Below, one piece after another: positions 14,101-22,496 of a stretch of DNA of 64,000 nucleotides. The notes under the pieces were generated by a model, which worked only from the letters and a program-made list of their open reading frames with translations, was not told where the DNA came from and searched no databases. The stretch covers positions 51,259,694 through 51,323,693 of the forward strand of contig CM064669.1 in the NCBI GenBank assembly GCA_032717465.1, written 5' to 3'. Numbering within the stretch: the first letter of the stretch is position 1; the number at the start of each line of letters is the position of its first letter. The DNA is from Coenobita brevimanus. Its lineage: Eukaryota > Arthropoda > Malacostraca > Decapoda > Coenobitidae. The position numbers were made by a program, and so were the translations under genes.

Positions 14101-17100
14101 TCTCCCCTTCCCTTCCTTTACACTATCCTACCCTTCCCTAGCCATATACTATACTACCCTACCCTTCCCTCCCCTACTCTTCCCTTCCATTCCTCTCCCA
14201 TAACTCACCTTTTCCTTCCCATATCCCCCTCTTCCCTTCCCTTACTCCACCATACTACCCTTTCCTTCCCCTACCTTGCTGTCCTTCCTCTTACCTCACC
14301 CTACCCTTCCTTACCTTATGTTACCCTACCTATACCCATCCTTTTACTTTCTTTATCCTACCTCTACTCATCCCTTCCATCTTACCCTGCCCTATCCAAT
14401 CCTACCCTTTCCTTCCCCACAGCTTTCCTTACCATTCCGTACTCTATCTTACCTCACTCTTTGTCATACCTTTTCTTTACCCCTTTCTTTCACCTTTCCC
14501 TTACCCTGCACTTCCCCAGTGAAGGCTAGGGGCAATGTCAATTTATTCTCGTTAATTTCATAAATATTTTAATAAAAAGTCATTATGACCATTTGTTTTA
14601 AATTATTTCAGATACTTGTAAAGGAGATAGATATAAGGACACAAGGTAGAAGGTAAGGTAAAGGGTGGTAGTGGGGTAGGAAGAGGGAAGGTAGTAGGGT
14701 AAGAAAAGGGAGGGTAGTAGGGTAGGAAGAGGGGGGTAGTGAGAAAGAAAAGGGAGGGTAGTAGGGTAGGAAGAGGGAGGGTAGTAGGGTAGGAAGAGGG
14801 AGGGTAGTAGGGTAGGAAGAGGAGGTAGTAGGGTAGGAAGAGAAGGTAGTAGGATAGGAAGAGGGGGTAGTAGGGTAGGAAGAGGGGGTAGTAGGGTAGG
14901 AAGAGGGGGGTAGTAGGGTAGGAAGATGGGGGGTAGTAGGATAGGAAGATGGGGGGTAGTAGGGTAGGAAGATGGGGGGTAGTAGGGTAGGAAGAGGGAG
15001 GGTAGTAGGGTAGGAAGGTGGGGAATAGTAGGGTAGGAAGGGAAAGGTGGGGGGTAGTAGTAGGGTAGGAAGGGAAAGGTGGGGGTAGTAGGGTAGGAAG
15101 AGGGAGGGTAGGAAGGTGGGGAATAGTAGGGTAGGAGGGGAGAGGTTGGGGGTAGTAGTAGGGTAGGAAGGGAGAGGTGGGGGGTAATAGGGTAGGAAGG
15201 TTGGAGGGGGGGTAGTAGAGTAGGAAGGGAGGGAGGTAGGTAGTAGGGTAGGAAGGTTGGAGGGGGGTAGTAGGGTAAAAAGGGAATAGAGGGTAGTGGA
15301 GAAGGAAGGAAGGGGGGAGTAGTAGGGTAGCAAAGGGATGGGGAGTAGTGGGATATGAAGGAAAGGGGGTGGGGGTAGGAAAAGGGTAGTAGTAGGGTAT
15401 GAAGGAGGAAAAGAGGGGGTAATAGGGTGGGGAGGGGAGTAAGAAGGGAAAGAGGGAGGTGGTATAGTAAGGTAGGAAGGGGGTATTAGGGTAGGAAGGG
15501 AGGGTGGGATGGTGAACAAGGAAGGGAGTGGGGGTAGGAGGGTACATAAAGAGAGGGTGGTAATGAGGTAGAGGGAGGGAAGGGGATGGTAGGGTAATGG
15601 AAGAGACAGGGGGGAGTAGTAGTGTAGAGGAAGGGAGAGAGGGTGGCAGGATAGAGGAAGGGAGAGGAGGTGGCAGGATAGTGGAAGGGAGAGGTGGTGG
15701 CAGGATAGAGGATGGGAGGGAGAGGGTAGTAGGACAGAGGAAGGGAGAGGGGGTGGCTGGAGAGAGGAAGGGAGAGGGGGTGGCAGGATAGAGGAAGGGA
15801 GAGGGGGTGGTAGGATAGAGGAAGGGAGAGGGGGTGGTAGGATAGAGGAAGGGAGAGGGGGTGGTAGGATAGAGGAAGGGAGAGGGGGTGGTAGGATAGA
15901 GGAAGGGAGAGGGGGTGTTAGGACTGAGGAAGGGAGAGGGGGTGTTAGGACAGAGGAAGGGAGAGGGGGTGGCAGGACAGAGGAAGGGAGAGGGGGTGGC
16001 AGGATAGAGGAAGGGAGAGGGTAGTAGGACAGAGGAAGGGAGGGGAGGTGGTAGTGTACAGGGAAGGAAGACGGGGTAAGAGGGTAGAGGAAGGAAGGGG
16101 AGAGTAATAATGTTGAAACTTAAGTCATAAAGTCATGTAAACCTTAATTTATGTATGTACATTATTTTGAAAAGTCTTTAATAAAGAATAAGAAATAATA
16201 CTCTCTCTAACATAACAAATATTTTAAGACTCAGGAAGGGGGGCATGGAAGGGGTAGGATGGAGGAGGAGGATGGGGGTAGGAAGGAGAGGGGGAGGAGG
16301 TGGGGGTATGAAGAGGTGGTGGTGGGGGGTAGGAAGAGGTGGAGGAGGGGGGTATGGAGAGGAGGAGGAGGAGGGGGGTATGGAAAGGAGGAGGAGGGGG
16401 GATAGGGAGAGGAGAGGGGTAGGAAGGAAGAAGAGGAGGGGAGTAGGAAGAGGAGGTGGAGGGGGTAGAAGGAGGAGGGGAGTAGGAAGAGGAGGAGGAG
16501 GGAAGGAAGAGGAGGAGGAAGGGAGTAGGAAGTGGAGGAGGAGTTGGAGGGGGGGTAGGAAGAGGAGGTGGAGGGGGTAAGAGGAGGAGGAGGGGGGTAG
16601 GAAGAGGAGGTGGAGGGGGATAGGAAGAGGAGGAGGAGGGGGTAGGAAGAGGAGGAGGAGGGGGTAGGAAGAGGAGGTGGAGGGAGTAGGAGGAGGAGGG
16701 GAGTAGGAAGAGGAGGAGGAGGGGAGTAGGAAGAGGAGGAGGAGGGGGGTAGGAAGAGGAGGAGGAGGGAGTAGGAAGAGGAGGAGGAGGGAGTAGGAAG
16801 AGGAGGAGGAGGGAGGAGGAAGAGGAGGAGGAGGGAGTAGGAAGAGGAGGAGGAGGGAGTAGGAAGAGGAGGAGGAGGGAGGAGGAGGAGGGGGTAGGAA
16901 GAGGAGGAGGAGGGGGATAGGAAGAGGAGGAGGAGGGAGTAGGAAGAGGAGGAGGAGGGGGTAGGAGGAGGAGGATAGGAAGAGGAAGGGGAGGGGGTAG
17001 GAACAGGAGGAGGAGGAGGAAGGGAGTAGGAGGAGGGGGTAGGAAGAGGAGGTGGAGGGGGATAGGAAGAGGAGGTGGAGGGGGATAGGAAGAGGAGGAG

Positions 17101-20100
17101 GAGGAGGGGTAGCAAGAGGAGGTGGAGGTAGTAGGAAGAGGAGGAGGGGAGTAGGAAGAGGAGGAGGAGGGGGTAGGAAGAGGAGGTGGAGGGGGATAGG
17201 AAAAGGAGGAGGAGGGGGATAGGAAGAGGAGGAGGAGGGGGTAGCAAGAGGAGGTGGAGGGGGATAGGAAGAGGAGGAGGAAGGAAGAGGAAGAGGAGAT
17301 GGAGGGGGACAGGAAGAGGAGGAGGAGGGGGTAGGAAGAGGAGGAGGAGGGGAGTAGGAAGAGGAGGAGGGGGTAGGAAGAGGAGGAGGGGGTTAGGAAG
17401 AGGAGGAGGGGGTAAGAAGAGGAGGAGGGGGTAGGATGAGGAGGAGGAGGGTAGGAAGACAAGGAGGGGGATAAGAAGAGGGGGAGGAGGAAGAGGAGGG
17501 GTAGGAAAAAGAGGAGGGTAAGAACAGAGGGAAGAAAGAGGAGGAGGAGGGTAGGAAGACGAGGAGGAGGAGGGTAGGAAGACGAGGAGGGGGTAGGAAG
17601 ACGAGGAAGGGGTAGGACGAGGAGGCGGGTAATAACAGGAGGAGGGGGGTAGGAAGAGGAGGAGGAGGATAGAAAAAGGAGAGTAGGAGGAGGAGGGGCA
17701 GGAGGAAAAGGAGGAGGGTAAGAAGAGGGAAGGAAGAGGAGAGTAGGAAGAGGGTAGGAGGGATTAGGGGGTAGGAAGAGGAGGAGGATATGAAAAGGAT
17801 GGGGGTAGGAAGTGGAGGGAAGGAAAAGGAGGAGGAGAGCAGGAAGAGGAGGAGTGGGGTAGGAAGAGCAGAAGGGTAGGAAGAAGAGGGGGTTGGAAGA
17901 GAAGAAGGAGGGGTAGGAAGAGGAGGAGGTGGGGGGTAGGAACAGAGAGAATGAAGAGGGGGGTAGGGAGGAGGAGGAAGGGATAGGAAGAGGAGAAGGA
18001 GGGGGGTAGGAAGAGGAGGAGGAAGATTACAATCATATAATAGTACATAACAAATTTAATAATGGATAGTAATAATTGCAAAAGTTAAAAAAGAATTTAA
18101 AAAAAATATATCAAGGTACAGTGACCAAAAAGTATCTATGGTTATAATTTTTATTTTATTTTTTTTCCATAGTACAGCTGGTAGTAAGGAGAAAGAAAGA
18201 GAGAAAGTAAGAGAATTAAAATAAAACGAAGTACAGGAGAGAGAGAGAATTAAAATATAACGAAGTACAAGAGAGAGAGAGAAATTAAGATATAGCAAAG
18301 TACAGGAGAGAGAGAGAGAAAGAGAGAGCAAAGTATAACAAACATAATACTGCATATTCTTGGATGAGCTATAACTAAATACATACCTAGTCAGGGAGAA
18401 CTACCAGCATGATGAAATGGGCCTCATATTCATCCACTTATCCTCCAAGCCCATGGTATCCTGGCTCCAGCAGATTGGTGATACTCCCCACACTTACCTT
18501 CATATTAACCTATAAAATCCATCTCAAACATATACATATAAAGCACATGTAAATTACAATGTTATATTTTTGTCACCAAGGATATATTTTTGTCACCAAG
18601 CCTATACTTTCATGCCAACAACCATTTTTAATGCCAATAAATTGCAGCTTTTAGCTCGAGTGATCATTCCTGCACTATGCCCTTATTTGTGGTTGTGGAG
18701 AGGGTTGCTGTATGTCATGGCGCTGATATAACTGGCTGCCTCACAAATGGCCCCCGACTTCTTTTCTCCCAATTGGGGGCTGTAGGAGGACAATTTCAAC
18801 TTCCCTCGACTTTTTTTTATCTCCCAAACAAGGGCTGTGGGCTGTAGGACGGCAATTTAATATCATTCGACTCTCCTTTATCTCCCAAATGAGTCATGGG
18901 CTGTAGGATGACATTCAACATCTGTCGACTCTCCTTACCTCCCAAACATCCCTTGACTCTCCTTTCTTTCCCACACAAGGGGTCGTGGGCCACAGGAGGG
19001 CCATTTCAGGCTGCTCTCCACAGGGTTCATATTAGCAATGAACCTGGCACCACAGCAATATTATGATCACTCTACCCAGGTCCACCACGAGGAGGTAAGC
19101 TGCTCGGACCCACACCATGCCCGTCCCAACCACCCTACTGTTGGACATGCTGCCATCATCATTGTTGCAATTTGACATGTTGCAATCTGTGTCTGTGTTG
19201 AAGGATGGCAGTTCACATTTGACATTTGGAGAACTGGAAGCATTAAATTTGGTCATCAATTTCTTCTTGATCTTAGTCCGTGTCTTCTTTAGAACACACC
19301 GAGAACAGGAAGTGGTGTGTGTGAGACAAAGAAAACACACCAAGAACAGGAACTGGTGTGTATGAAACACGGAAACCACCTGGTGCGCGTGACGCAAAGA
19401 AAACACCAAGAACAGGAACTGGTGTGTGTGATGCAAAGAAACCACACCAAGAACAGGAACTGGTGTGTGAGATGCAAAGAAACCACACCAAGAACAGGAA
19501 CTGGTGTGTGTGATCCAAAGAAAGCATACCAAGAACAGGAACTGGTGTGTGTGACGCAGAAAGCATACCAAGAACAGGAACTGGTGTGTGTGACGCAGAA
19601 AGCATACCAAGAACAGGAACTGGTGTGTGTGACGCAGAAAGCATACCAAGAACAGGAACTGGTGTGTGTGAGACGCGGAAAACACACCAAACGGAACTGA
19701 TGGATGTGGAATGATGAGCTCACAACAATGGAATTGAATGCCGGCTGCAAAACAATTCCCGGTGGTGCACACTTAGCACCTTCCAAACTAATGTACATTG
19801 AAAGAGTTCTAGTTAGCGAATCAAGCCAGCCCATAATAATTTCTCTGATGATGCTGACCATATCACAGGCTTTATGCCGAAATTTTTTGTGGTGTAATTT
19901 GATGACATTTTGGTGACATCATCAATTCCGGTAGTGTTGATGTCAGTCCAGTGCAGTGGGTAAACCTACTGATTGTCTTGAGAAGCAATCTAAAGGCAGT
20001 ACAAAAAGGTATATCCAGTACTGAGGCCGTTTATCAGTGGTACAGGTGTTGACAACATCACTGATATGGTCAGACTTGGTGTCATGGAGTATAGCCCAGT

Positions 20101-22268
20101 TGTTTTTTGTTACCCAAAAGTTATGGCCTCAAAACCATCCTCTCAGGTACATCCAGCACCCACACGGCATATAAAAAACATCTGGGATAAAAATCATAAA
20201 AACATAAATTTCAAAGATATTATTCAGTGGAAGAAAGAAGTAAAAAAGCAACCACGTGACTGTCACACGCAAGGGCCGAGTGCATGTGATGGCTGGAACG
20301 TCCCACCTTTGTGACAGCTCACTGTTCACTTAAACGTGCTGTTGTGGGTTCGCTCTGCAGCATCCTAGGATCAGGGCATCGTTTTCGTGACCCCACCTTA
20401 GCGACCCCCTGGTAAGATGCCCGTCCCACCACAAGCACTACACGCATGGCAGATCGATATCGAATGACACAAACTGGCAGGGTGTGTATGTGTGGATTAT
20501 TCTAAGTGACCCAGCCACCCAGGCTTCACAGGAAGAAAGACAGTCAGAGAAATCAAGGGGGAGAGAGGAGGGAGGGGGGGTACACACTGACTCAGCCAGT
20601 GAAAACACCTGATATTCAGTCAGCTAAACAGTATGGTAATCAACCATACCGTGTCAGGGCTTGGCAGATTTTTACGGCCAGACACCCACTTCTGACACCA
20701 ACCTTCCCCAATTTATCCGGGCTTGGGACCAGCAGAGTTGAGCCGGAATCCATCTGGGATCCAACGCAACTCAATGGCTAGGGTAAAATGTCATATACTC
20801 CTAATTTAACTTGGCCTAAAACTGCCATCTACCCATGAATCCCTGCAAGGTTAACAATCACCTGTCACCTGCTGTATGGGTTATTTTTTTTATATTTTTC
20901 CTTTTGTGCTGTATATATATATATATATATAAAAGTACACCTCTCCCCCACTATTCGACAGGGATGCATTCCATAAAATGTGGTTGAATAATATATTGGT
21001 CAAATACCTAACCTATTTTTCCCCTAAGATTGTTAAGAAATAGGGGGGTTAGGTTCCTGACCACCTTCGTCATTCAAAAAATATTCAATAAAGATGGAAA
21101 AAAATACCGAAAGTGACACAGGGATTTGAGCTGTTTTCCTGTAGATGTATGTTCTCAAAGTACTACATAAATCTCAGATGATTGACATTGATTTTCGATC
21201 AGAAAAAGTATATACTGTACATATATACAGTATATATATATATTGAACAAACGAAATATACCTACTTAGTGATATTACAGAAAGCCGCTTGAACGCCTTC
21301 GATAGCGTGTTTACTGCCGATCCCGCCGACTGGACACGACATCACCACACCAAAACAAACTCAGATGTATGCAACTTAAAACCATAAATAGCAGTGGAAT
21401 CCTAACTGGAAGCGCTGAAACCTAACTTAGGGGCTTGGCCCCCAGGACCCCCCAGTGATTATAACCCACCTAACCTAGTGCAAACTAAGATGTGCATTAT
21501 ATCAAACTTGTGCCAAAACAGTATCATGCGTTAAGAGCCTTTGTTTATCATTGGCACAATTGTCACCTGACCATGCGATGGCGAAACACTCACTCAGGCT
21601 GGTCAATGTGGGGGGTAAACTTTGATGAAAATGTTATCATGTTGGGTTAGGTATAGTGTCGCAGCACACAGGAGGAAAACATTTGTTTAATGGGTTATCC
21701 GACACACCAACATGGGAAATATTTAGGGTCATCACGGCCAGGGGTTAAATACAAAGAAAACTTGGTATGGGAAGTATTGCTTGTTTTCACCAAACAGATA
21801 CATGGATGCATCATCATATTTGCAGGGCACACGAGCCCTCCACAATTACAAGGTGGTTCTTGTGTGTGTGTGTGGTTATATACAGGGTGTCCTGGGAGGT
21901 AAGGCAAAAACTTTGGGAAATGATAGATGAGGGAATTCTAAGCAAAAAATGTTAAATGAACATGTGGCCAAATCTCAGCCATTACGGAGCCACAATTACT
22001 GATTACCTTATGGGTGAATTATGGAGACCATTTTTGCCCATAAGCCCATCAGTAATCGTGGCTCCGTAATGGTTGAGATTTGGAATAATGCCTGCTAAAA
22101 TGCATCAGTATAGTTTGTACTCTGGGAAATGAATACTCTAGCAGCTGTGCTTTAAAATAGACTGACATGTTACCTTTTCTTCTGCAGGCTGGATTTAGTC
22201 GAGGTCTGTCCTTTGGCACAGCAGATGATGACTTCACCCTGGAGAGTCTGGATCCACTCAAGAACTAA
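2027..22268 (+). CDS. ced-6: ced-6/GULP1 engulfment adaptor, 3' part of gene (6 exons)
   Basis: Six exons (2027-2164, 3235-3456, 5143-5285, 7668-7894, 10434-10594, 22188-22268) join in phase to 972 nt, i.e. 323 residues plus TAA. Seen: the second half of a PTB domain ([18 protein letters not shown], then [19 protein letters not shown]), a Leu-rich coiled coil, and a Pro/acid-rich tail with DPF and a final LESLDPL. This order matches CED-6/GULP1. Family knowledge: it is a cytosolic adaptor that binds NPxY tails of engulfment receptors (CED-1/Draper/LRP) during clearance of apoptotic cells and also engages clathrin/AP-2. The N-terminal half of the PTB domain and the start codon are upstream of the window. 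All introns are GT-AG; the last is 11.6 kb and satellite-filled. Identity is very likely; exon borders rest on phase agreement. Confidence 0.93.
3235..3456 (+). CDS. ced-6: ced-6 exon: end of PTB domain and coiled coil
   Basis: 222 nt, phase 0 to phase 0, acceptor tcag, donor aat|gtaagg. It starts [19 protein letters not shown], the C-terminal PTB helix (the most conserved block of the family). About 40 residues follow with regularly spaced Leu/Val and charged residues ([15 protein letters not shown], then [13 protein letters not shown]), the leucine-zipper segment through which GULP1 dimerises. The exon ends EEYMKENN. Confidence 0.93.
3795..4115 (-). mobile_element. tRNA-derived SINE family A, older copy
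   Basis: Plus-strand 'cacacaccacatatcaccat', 'gtacatgcaagggctgtctc' and 'ttggattgaactcatg...accactttaccaatacctcc' are the complement of the family A body and head. Diverged, in a ced-6 intron. Confidence 0.72.
4721..4771. repeat. 25-bp perfect tandem duplication
   Basis: 'gaaatgggattcaagggatt' plus 'tgaat' occurs twice in a row without a difference. Confidence 0.85.
5143..5285 (+). CDS. ced-6: ced-6 exon: Ser/Pro-rich linker
   Basis: 143 nt starting [18 protein letters not shown], then [16 protein letters not shown] and ending VEQNLIE. Starts in phase 0 after acceptor cuaag-type 'actcaag'. Its frame meets a TAG exactly at a usable donor (ga|gtaggt), so the exon ends in phase 2, which the next exon's single leading base completes to Asp. 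PPPLPPR resembles an SH3 ligand. No domain other than disorder is evident. Confidence 0.8.
5539..5850 (+). mobile_element. SINE family B (tRNA-like head, GGAT tail)
   Basis: Order: 'aatggtttcctgtacaccaa', 'ggttggtaaccataaaacca', tRNA-like 'ggtggtttaatgggtaatta' and 'aaggcactccaatcgg', 'ggtttattgctcccgtaatg', 'aatgtcaggaccaacttgtc', then GGATGATGGATGGATG. Full-length or nearly so. Confidence 0.78.
6160..6215 (-). mobile_element. LINE family 1, extreme 3' end
   Basis: Minus strand: ...CCACCCCGTACGGGATTATG followed by GCGTCTGGCAATAGATAGAC. Only the last ~45 bp of the element remain. Confidence 0.65.
6750..7465 (+). mobile_element. LINE family 2: internally deleted copy with YADD motif
   Basis: Starts with [18 protein letters not shown] and [13 protein letters not shown] (RT motif C), then skips about 200 codons to [36 protein letters not shown] and [19 protein letters not shown] ending TGA at 7218. 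A ~240-bp 3' UTR follows, ending GGTCCGGATGATGATGATGG. The family differs from family 1 in both its C-terminal protein and its GAT-repeat tail. A more decayed relative may lie at 4290-4430. Confidence 0.8.
7668..7894 (+). CDS. ced-6: ced-6 exon: acidic, internally repeated tail
   Basis: 227 nt; acceptor ggttccag|t and donor ctgg|gtaagt. It reads [20 protein letters not shown], then [20 protein letters not shown] and a Pro-rich end. The unit DDDF(N/D)PRAEE occurs twice about 24 residues apart. Acidic DxF/DPx motifs of this kind are used by endocytic adaptors to contact AP-2 and accessory proteins; that role here is inference. Confidence 0.9.
8447..8780 (+). mobile_element. tRNA-derived SINE family A
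   Basis: Head GTGGCTGAATTGGTAGAG (box A-like) and GGATCAAATCCCGG (box B-like) are followed by a body ('cagggaacagtttaaggatt', 'tttactgatctaccagaag', 'tgtatgagacagccctagca', 'gtgacatgtggtgtgtagga') and a GA microsatellite. It matches 44107-44440 along its length. Confidence 0.82.
9035..9335 (+). mobile_element. SINE family B
   Basis: Same order of blocks as 5539-5850 ('aaatggtttcctgtgcacca', 'gctgggtggtaaccatataa', 'ggtggtttagtgtctaattt', 'cttaaatgtcaggaccaaca'). Confidence 0.78.
9430..9745 (-). mobile_element. SINE family B, inverted relative to the 9.04-kb copy
   Basis: Complement of family B from its tail (TCCATCCATCCATCATCC) to 'ggaaaccattctgcttgtca'. With the copy at 9035-9335 it forms a head-out inverted pair about 100 bp apart that could fold in a ced-6 intron transcript. 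Confidence 0.78.
9975..10265 (+). mobile_element. LINE family 3, 3' end
   Basis: 'aaactgaaatggtttgggca', 'tgtggacaggacagaggatg', 'ggactaaatagagtggttgc', 'gatcaagcagcatggagagc', 'aagcatgttggagccttgat'. It aligns throughout with 42440-42745. A G13 run at 10124 has replaced part of the coding region. Confidence 0.75.
10434..10594 (+). CDS. ced-6: ced-6 exon: Pro-rich and DPF-containing tail
   Basis: 161 nt; acceptor ggttttcag|t, donor atgaag|gtaagt, phase 1 in and 0 out. It reads [16 protein letters not shown], then [17 protein letters not shown], and ends [17 protein letters not shown] repeats the DIFSAP of the preceding exon, and ADPF is a canonical DPF AP-2 motif. Confidence 0.92.
10935..13160 (+). 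mobile_element. LINE family 4: decayed RT copy carrying a nested MITE
   Basis: Recognisable in order: a pre-RT region from 10935; [37 protein letters not shown] (11710-11820); [19 protein letters not shown] (11875-11930); [15 protein letters not shown] (12275); and, after the insertion at 12477-13044, [27 protein letters not shown] (13045-13152). Multiple stops and indels; dead. It lies in the last ced-6 intron in sense orientation. Confidence 0.8.
12477..13044 (+). mobile_element. pogo-like MITE inserted in LINE family 4
   Basis: 568 bp with terminal inverted repeats CGGTAAAACCTCTACAACTC and, at the other end, the complement of CAGTAAAACCTCTACAATTC. Both are flanked by TA (12475-12476 and 13045-13046). 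Removing it and one TA restores the LINE reading [12 protein letters not shown]. Extra subterminal copies of ACTCGGCA/TGCCGAGT occur inside. No transposase frame, so non-autonomous. TA duplication and CAGTA ends are typical of Tc1-mariner superfamily pogo elements. Confidence 0.85.
13562..13735 (-). mobile_element. mariner-like transposase remnant
   Basis: Minus strand encodes [20 protein letters not shown] then EYFKGDYCP, the C-terminal end typical of mariner transposases (F..CF..W..RW..C....G.YFEGD). The plus-strand edge gcctgttcagaaagtctctg resembles a mariner terminal repeat. Only ~170 bp survive. Confidence 0.7.
13740..13890 (+). mobile_element. jockey/CR1-type LINE C-terminal fragment
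   Basis: [15 protein letters not shown], then after a one-base shift [20 protein letters not shown] and [13 protein letters not shown]+A+RII is a common end of jockey/CR1-type RT proteins. It abuts the pyrimidine tract at 13.87 kb. Confidence 0.6.
13868..14525. repeat. polypyrimidine satellite arm (+ strand C/T)
   Basis: About 650 bp that are almost only C and T with rare A (CCCTA/CCCTT/TTTCC mosaics; e.g. CTTCCTTTCCCTTACCCTAC). Higher-order copies of ~45 bp are visible at 13960-14090. It begins directly after a LINE fragment. Confidence 0.9.
14635..15560. repeat. polypurine satellite, GGTAGTAGGGTAGGAAGAGGG type
   Basis: Imperfect ~20-bp units GGTAGTAGGGTAGGAAGAGG in tandem, with GGGG variants. 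The complement (CCTCTTCCTACCCTACTACC) resembles the pyrimidine arm at 13.9-14.5 kb, so the two tracts are inverted relative to each other. Confidence 0.9.
15597..16110. repeat. 27-bp purine-rich minisatellite
   Basis: About 18 copies of a 27-bp unit GAGGAAGGGAGAGGGGGTGG plus (T/C)AGGATA; units around 15,780-15,920 are almost identical, suggesting recent homogenisation. Confidence 0.9.
16235..18030. repeat. GGTAGGAAGAGGAGGAGG purine satellite
   Basis: 1.8 kb of units GGTAGGAAGAGGAGGAGGAG with length variation in steps of three, hence long frames of [13 protein letters not shown] type on the minus strand. Practically no pyrimidine on the + strand except T of GGTAGG. Confidence 0.9.
18748..19012. 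repeat. ~65-bp tandem repeat, 4 diverged units
   Basis: Units carry 'gactctcctttatctcccaa', 'atgagtcatgggctgtagga' and 'gacattcaacatc'. Four diverged copies in tandem. Confidence 0.7.
19285..19690. repeat. 39-42-bp minisatellite with internal hairpin
   Basis: About ten units of ACCAAGAACAGGAACTGGTG then TGTGTGACGCAGAAAGCAT. Units are multiples of three, leaving frames open on both strands. Each unit holds ACACCA...TGGTGT around AGAACAGGAAC, a potential stem-loop. Confidence 0.88.
21970..22081. repeat. long palindrome (fold-back) before the last ced-6 exon
   Basis: Arms 21970-22014 and 22037-22081 are complementary: AAATCTCAGCCATTACGGAG pairs with CTCCGTAATGGTTGAGATTT, and the stem continues to CTTATGGG/CCCATAAG, with a ~22-nt loop. 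'tatacagggtgtcctggg' at 21882 may be the edge of the host element. It would form a strong hairpin in the pre-mRNA 107 nt upstream of the acceptor. Confidence 0.75.
22188..22268 (+). CDS. ced-6: ced-6 terminal exon with clathrin-box-like C-terminus
   Basis: 81 nt after acceptor ttcttctgcag. It reads [16 protein letters not shown] and ends LESLDPLKN before TAA. Vertebrate GULP1 has the equivalent end (GLTLEGT...CLDPL), which fixes this as the last coding exon despite the 11.6-kb intron. A 45-bp-arm palindrome sits 107 bp upstream of the acceptor. Confidence 0.92.
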   Translation, partial: AGFSRGLSFGTADDDFTLESLDPLKN

Positions 22269-22490
22269 ATGGTTTGACCTTATCTTTTCCATCACATTCC
22301 ACCACCACTTTTCTGTACCCAACCACACCAGTATCCTTTCATTCCCCCACCCCACCATTGCACTCAACACTCTACTAAATACCTTACAATAGCACTCCAC
22401 AACACCCTCTCGATCTTCCACAATTCTGTGTTGTATACTTAGTCCAAAAAGTATGTGAAATTATTGTCTTAAAAAAAAAATAAAAAAAAA

Positions 22491-22496
22491 AATAAA
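22491..22496 (+). promoter_or_regulatory. candidate polyadenylation signal of ced-6
   Basis: AATAAA lies 223 nt after the ced-6 stop codon in an A-rich stretch. A second AATAAA is at 22903-22908 and a third candidate near 30113. Which one is used cannot be decided from sequence; the low-repeat DNA to ~26.8 kb would allow a long 3' UTR. Confidence 0.45.

Noticed and set aside
13868..14525. Interstitial telomere-like repeat (CCCTA)
   Set aside because: CCCTAC/CCCTTCC mosaics are not the arthropod CCTAA repeat and have no fixed 5- or 6-bp period.
14603..15547. 314- and 303-codon minus-strand frames ([11 protein letters not shown] type)
   Set aside because: Product of the purine satellite; overlapping frames are equally open.
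16224..17462. 412- and 338-codon minus-strand frames rich in Ser/Pro/Tyr
   Set aside because: They are translations of the GGTAGGAAGAGGAGG satellite, whose unit length varies in steps of three; open in several frames, no splice or domain evidence.
19285..19690. CRISPR-like array
   Set aside because: Spacers are not unique; units are contiguous minisatellite copies in a eukaryotic intron.
19032..19772. 246-codon minus-strand frame with [13 protein letters not shown] repeats
   Set aside because: Unit length is a multiple of three, so frames stay open by default; sense intron of ced-6.
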